NCBI RefSeq assembly: GCF_031877795.1
Contig: NC_133932.1
Span: forward strand, 40,004,180-40,068,179
Direction of reading: 5' to 3'
Origin: Strix aluco
Taxonomy: Eukaryota; Chordata; Aves; Strigiformes; Strigidae
Length of the DNA: 64,000 bases
In this document: positions 61,601-64,000 of the stretch, in pieces
Numbering within the stretch: the first letter of the stretch is position 1
How the letters are laid out: each line of letters starts with the position of its first letter
Program-made: the position numbers and the translations under genes
The notes under the pieces: generated by a model
Databases searched by the model: none
Told to the model about the DNA's origin: nothing
The model's input: only the letters and a program-made list of their open reading frames with translations

Positions 61601-63793
61601 GCTCAATAGCAGGAAATAAAGGATTTTTTAGAACTAAATTGCAGTTGCTGGTAGAGGGGAATGCAGCCAGCCAAAGATGAGGCAGTAAGGAGGAAGTACA
61701 GGGAAGGGAGCAATAGCTGTAATAACTCAGGGCAACATGCAGATGGGAGATCTAATAAGCGATACCATTAAACTAGTATGGGCCAGCTCATTCTCCCAGA
61801 TTTAGAGAGTGAACGTGACATAACAGATTTTAGAACTATGATTGAATGCAGTGGCAAATATATTTTTGATCTTACTCCCTTCTCATTTGGATGTGCCTGT
61901 TTGCCAGATGTCAAATGCCATGTTTTCTGTTTAAGTATCATAAAAGACTACTTGGGCATTATGCATTGGGTGGTATGGTTGACTGATCAGTCTGACAAAG
62001 TACCTTGTTCCAGAGTTTACCAGCTCTTTGATCTAAGATGCTGACAGCCATCAGAAGTTGGAAGAACTTACTTGAAGCTTGTCTTTTCCTTGTCATGTCC
62101 TCTCCCTGTACCCAAAGGAAAAGAACAGAATTTAAGAGTTGATATTCATGGGTTACTGATAATATATTTTTTTCATATGGTAGACCCTAGATTTTGTTCT
62201 GTCTTGTATACAAGTAGCTACTCCAGTGGTGTTGCATTTCATGCAGTTGTTCAAAGCTCAAATGAATTAAGCCTGACCACATATCTGTGTGACAGTGTAG
62301 AGCTAGCTCCAGGGGACCTGCACCATGTTGAACAGACCTGATGTTTCTGAAGGCAGCAACAATAGCATGGTGGTCACGGAGCTGCTTCGTATTAACAGCA
62401 GCCTCAGAATAATGGGGAGAGAGGAATCAAACCCAGTAAAACACAGAACATACTAATGCTAATTTTTTCATGGTAGGCCCAGCTACACAAGGGATGTGAA
62501 CCACTGTCTAACCAGTCTTCTGGTCTCAAGAATTTAGCCTTCACAGGTTTTTTAAATATATTTTGTTTAGCCAATGACTCCACCTAAGGAGCTGATTGTT
62601 TATGGATACTGCTCTCTTCGGTATATGGATTATGTAGCTATGTGGAGAATCATAATAGGAAGTTAAAACAGTATATGTATTATATGTCTTGTTAAAGTGT
62701 TGAATTAGGTCATGAGAGCGTGCGATTTTAAAAAGTCTAGTTCAGTGCTAGTCTCCAGTTTCCACACAGCAGACAAAATTACATCTTTTTATTGAAAGAA
62801 TAAACCATTAATAGTATAGTTTATTAATCTCTTTTCTATAATTTGCAGATGATAATAGATTAATGCCTTTCACTTTTAGGTGCTGGAGATCAGAATTTAT
62901 TTACTTCCTTATATCCTACACTTTCTCAGCAACTTCCTAGAGAACCCATGGAATGGAGAAGGTAAACTTACATTTTTATTCTGTGATACTATTTCAGTGT
63001 GTGCTTTCAGACTTGGGAGTGTGTATGTTTTTTGTGCTCTGAGAAGCTCTTACCATAAATTGAGTTGAATATAGCAACTGACTTGAGGAAGGGAGGACTT
63101 AGGTAAATGTTGTTCAGGATGATCATCTCTACTCAGCTATGTTGAACTTCACCGAAAGAAAAATTGTAGTAATGCTGTGTTTCTCTTTTTGATTTTGTGG
63201 TTTGTGGGTTTGTCTGGGTGTGTACTTTGATGTGCTTTGGCAGCCATGTTCTGAAAGTGACGTGCTTTCTTCTTAATGAGAATGAAGGTGGAACTTATGT
63301 GGAATTAAATGTACTTTCCTGCAAAAAGTTTGGTATGGCACACTGTTTTCTGATTGGAAAAAAATATTCTGGGAATTTTCTTATTTGGAATTTTGTACCT
63401 TTAGAGGTCCTAGAGATATAGACAGTCTTCTAATGAAAGCTGAAAAGCTTCTAGCTCCTGTTTTTGCAAAAAGGAGCATCTATCTCATTTCAAATGATAC
63501 CAAGTTTTAGTTAACTTTATACAAACTGCAGTAAGTGTAATTTGTGAGTTTCCAATACCAGAGTATTTCAGTTTATTCCTCTTCCCCAAAATAAATGTTC
63601 ATTTTTGTATTTGCTATGTATGTCTCGTCCACTGATTTCAGTTTTTAAACTTTGTAGGTCTTACGGCCGTGCTCCGAAGATGATTCATCTAGAATCTAAC
63701 TTTGTTCAATTTAAAGAAGAGCTACTACCCAAAGAGGGGAATAAGGCTCTCTTGACTTTTCCCTTTCTTCATATTTATTGGACAGAATGTTGT
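52548..63793 (+). CDS. TRAPPC10: TRAPP complex subunit 10, N-terminal part (first three coding exons, continues beyond the window)
   Basis: TRAPPC10 (TMEM1, counterpart of yeast Trs130) is a subunit of TRAPPII, an exchange factor complex for Rab GTPases at the Golgi. I joined 52548-52638, 62880-62961 and 63658-63793, giving 103 residues in one frame with GT-AG junctions. The residues [31 protein letters not shown] and [19 protein letters not shown] closely match the human protein as I recall it. The full protein is about 1250 residues, so more than 90% lies to the right. The first 22 residues differ from the human N-terminus: a run of six alanines followed by acidic residues, encoded by a GCG/GCC repeat. 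A second ATG at codon 23 (52614) has a strong Kozak context (A at -3, G at +4), better than the first ATG (C at -3). Translation may begin at either. Confidence 0.95.
53400..53638 (+). mobile_element. Older CR1 3' fragment, sense orientation
   Basis: On the + strand an open stretch from about 53413 to TGA at 53551-53553 reads as the last codons of a CR1 ORF2: [20 protein letters not shown] followed by [14 protein letters not shown] 3' UTR with ggactagatgattgttgtag and ggtcccttccaac follows and ends in tctattct. This belongs to a different CR1 subfamily from the two antisense copies, judged by the 3' UTR and by the terminal repeat type. Confidence 0.88.
59580..59705. repeat. A/C-rich low-complexity tract
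   Basis: About 125 nt contain almost no G and little T and consist of A runs broken by CC and CCC. It resembles the tract in AGPAT3 intron 7 in composition but not in exact sequence. Confidence 0.7.
62880..62961 (+). CDS. TRAPPC10: TRAPPC10 coding exon 2
   Basis: It encodes Cys31 (split) to Arg57 plus two bases of Arg58: [20 protein letters not shown] and then EPMEWR. The acceptor cttttag is at 62879 and the donor gtaaac at 62962. Confidence 0.95.
62962..63657 (+). other. TRAPPC10: TRAPPC10 intron 2
   Basis: This is a 696-nt intron with donor gtaaac and acceptor actttgtag. I see nothing further in it. Confidence 0.85.
63658..63793 (+). CDS. TRAPPC10: TRAPPC10 coding exon 3
   Basis: It encodes residues 58 (split) to 103, [15 protein letters not shown] through [15 protein letters not shown], in phase 0 at its end. 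The donor is gtaagt at 63794. The gene continues to the right, and the last 207 nt of the window are intron. Confidence 0.95.
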
Positions 63794-64000
63794 GTAAGTA
63801 TTAGAAAAATACTGGGAAAAACTGATTACTCAGATTTATAAGTGAAATGATTTTGACTTTCTGCTTGTGCTCTCTGGTATTTTTCATTTGCTTTTCACGC
63901 TTATTTGAACAATTAAGTCTGCATTGTATAAACATGCATACCCAATATTATTGAAAATAAAACTTAGTCATCTTGAGTACTTTTTGCCATAAGCAGTATT

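Larger units (their letters stand above)
52639..62879 (+). other. TRAPPC10: TRAPPC10 intron 1
   Basis: This is a 10.2-kb intron with donor gtgagt and acceptor cacttttag. It contains the right part of the CpG island, a CR1 tail (53400-53638), T runs (53702-53719, 56184-56200, 59859-59875), a 10-G run (57375-57384) and an A/C-rich tract (about 59580-59705). The remainder is AT-rich unique sequence without recognisable exons. Confidence 0.8.

Noticed and set aside
1..64000. Prokaryotic-type features (CRISPR arrays, operons, integrons, rRNA)
   Set aside because: None is present. Introns, the CpG island and CR1 elements mark this as vertebrate nuclear DNA.

Overview
This window is vertebrate nuclear DNA, almost certainly from a bird. 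It holds interrupted genes with GT-AG introns, one CpG island, three fragments of CR1 LINEs of avian type, and a solo LTR of a kind common in bird genomes. I saw no Alu-like or mammalian L1-like sequence and no bacterial features. I cannot name the species.

Two protein-coding genes lie head to tail on the + strand. The first is AGPAT3 (1-acylglycerol-3-phosphate O-acyltransferase 3). All eight coding exons are present between 13630 and 29071, and together they give an uninterrupted 376-residue protein, the same length as I recall for the human protein. The window opens inside what looks like its first intron (1-13580), and the promoter is not visible. A long AT-rich 3' UTR probably follows the stop codon, with polyadenylation candidates near 29.2 kb and 35.3 kb. 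The second gene is TRAPPC10, a subunit of the TRAPPII complex. It starts in a CpG island (about 51.78-52.93 kb), and its first three coding exons (52548-52638, 62880-62961, 63658-63793; 103 residues) are in the window. The rest lies to the right. The order AGPAT3-TRAPPC10 matches human 21q22.3.

Between the genes (about 35.4-51.8 kb) I recognise no conserved gene. That stretch holds a solo ERVL-like LTR (about 45960-46503), a 5'-truncated antisense CR1 (about 48547-49175), AT-rich repeats and many short chance ORFs. A related antisense CR1 (about 18479-19100) makes up most of AGPAT3 intron 2, and an older sense-oriented CR1 tail (about 53400-53638) lies in TRAPPC10 intron 1.

The two genes are not known to share a pathway. 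AGPAT3 makes phosphatidic acid at the ER and Golgi, and TRAPPC10 acts in Golgi vesicle traffic. I found no convincing undescribed system. The more useful leads are local: a tandem splice donor in AGPAT3, a uORF and an alternative start in TRAPPC10, a strong G-run in its 5' UTR, and a few unexplained exon-like or tRNA-like stretches between the genes.
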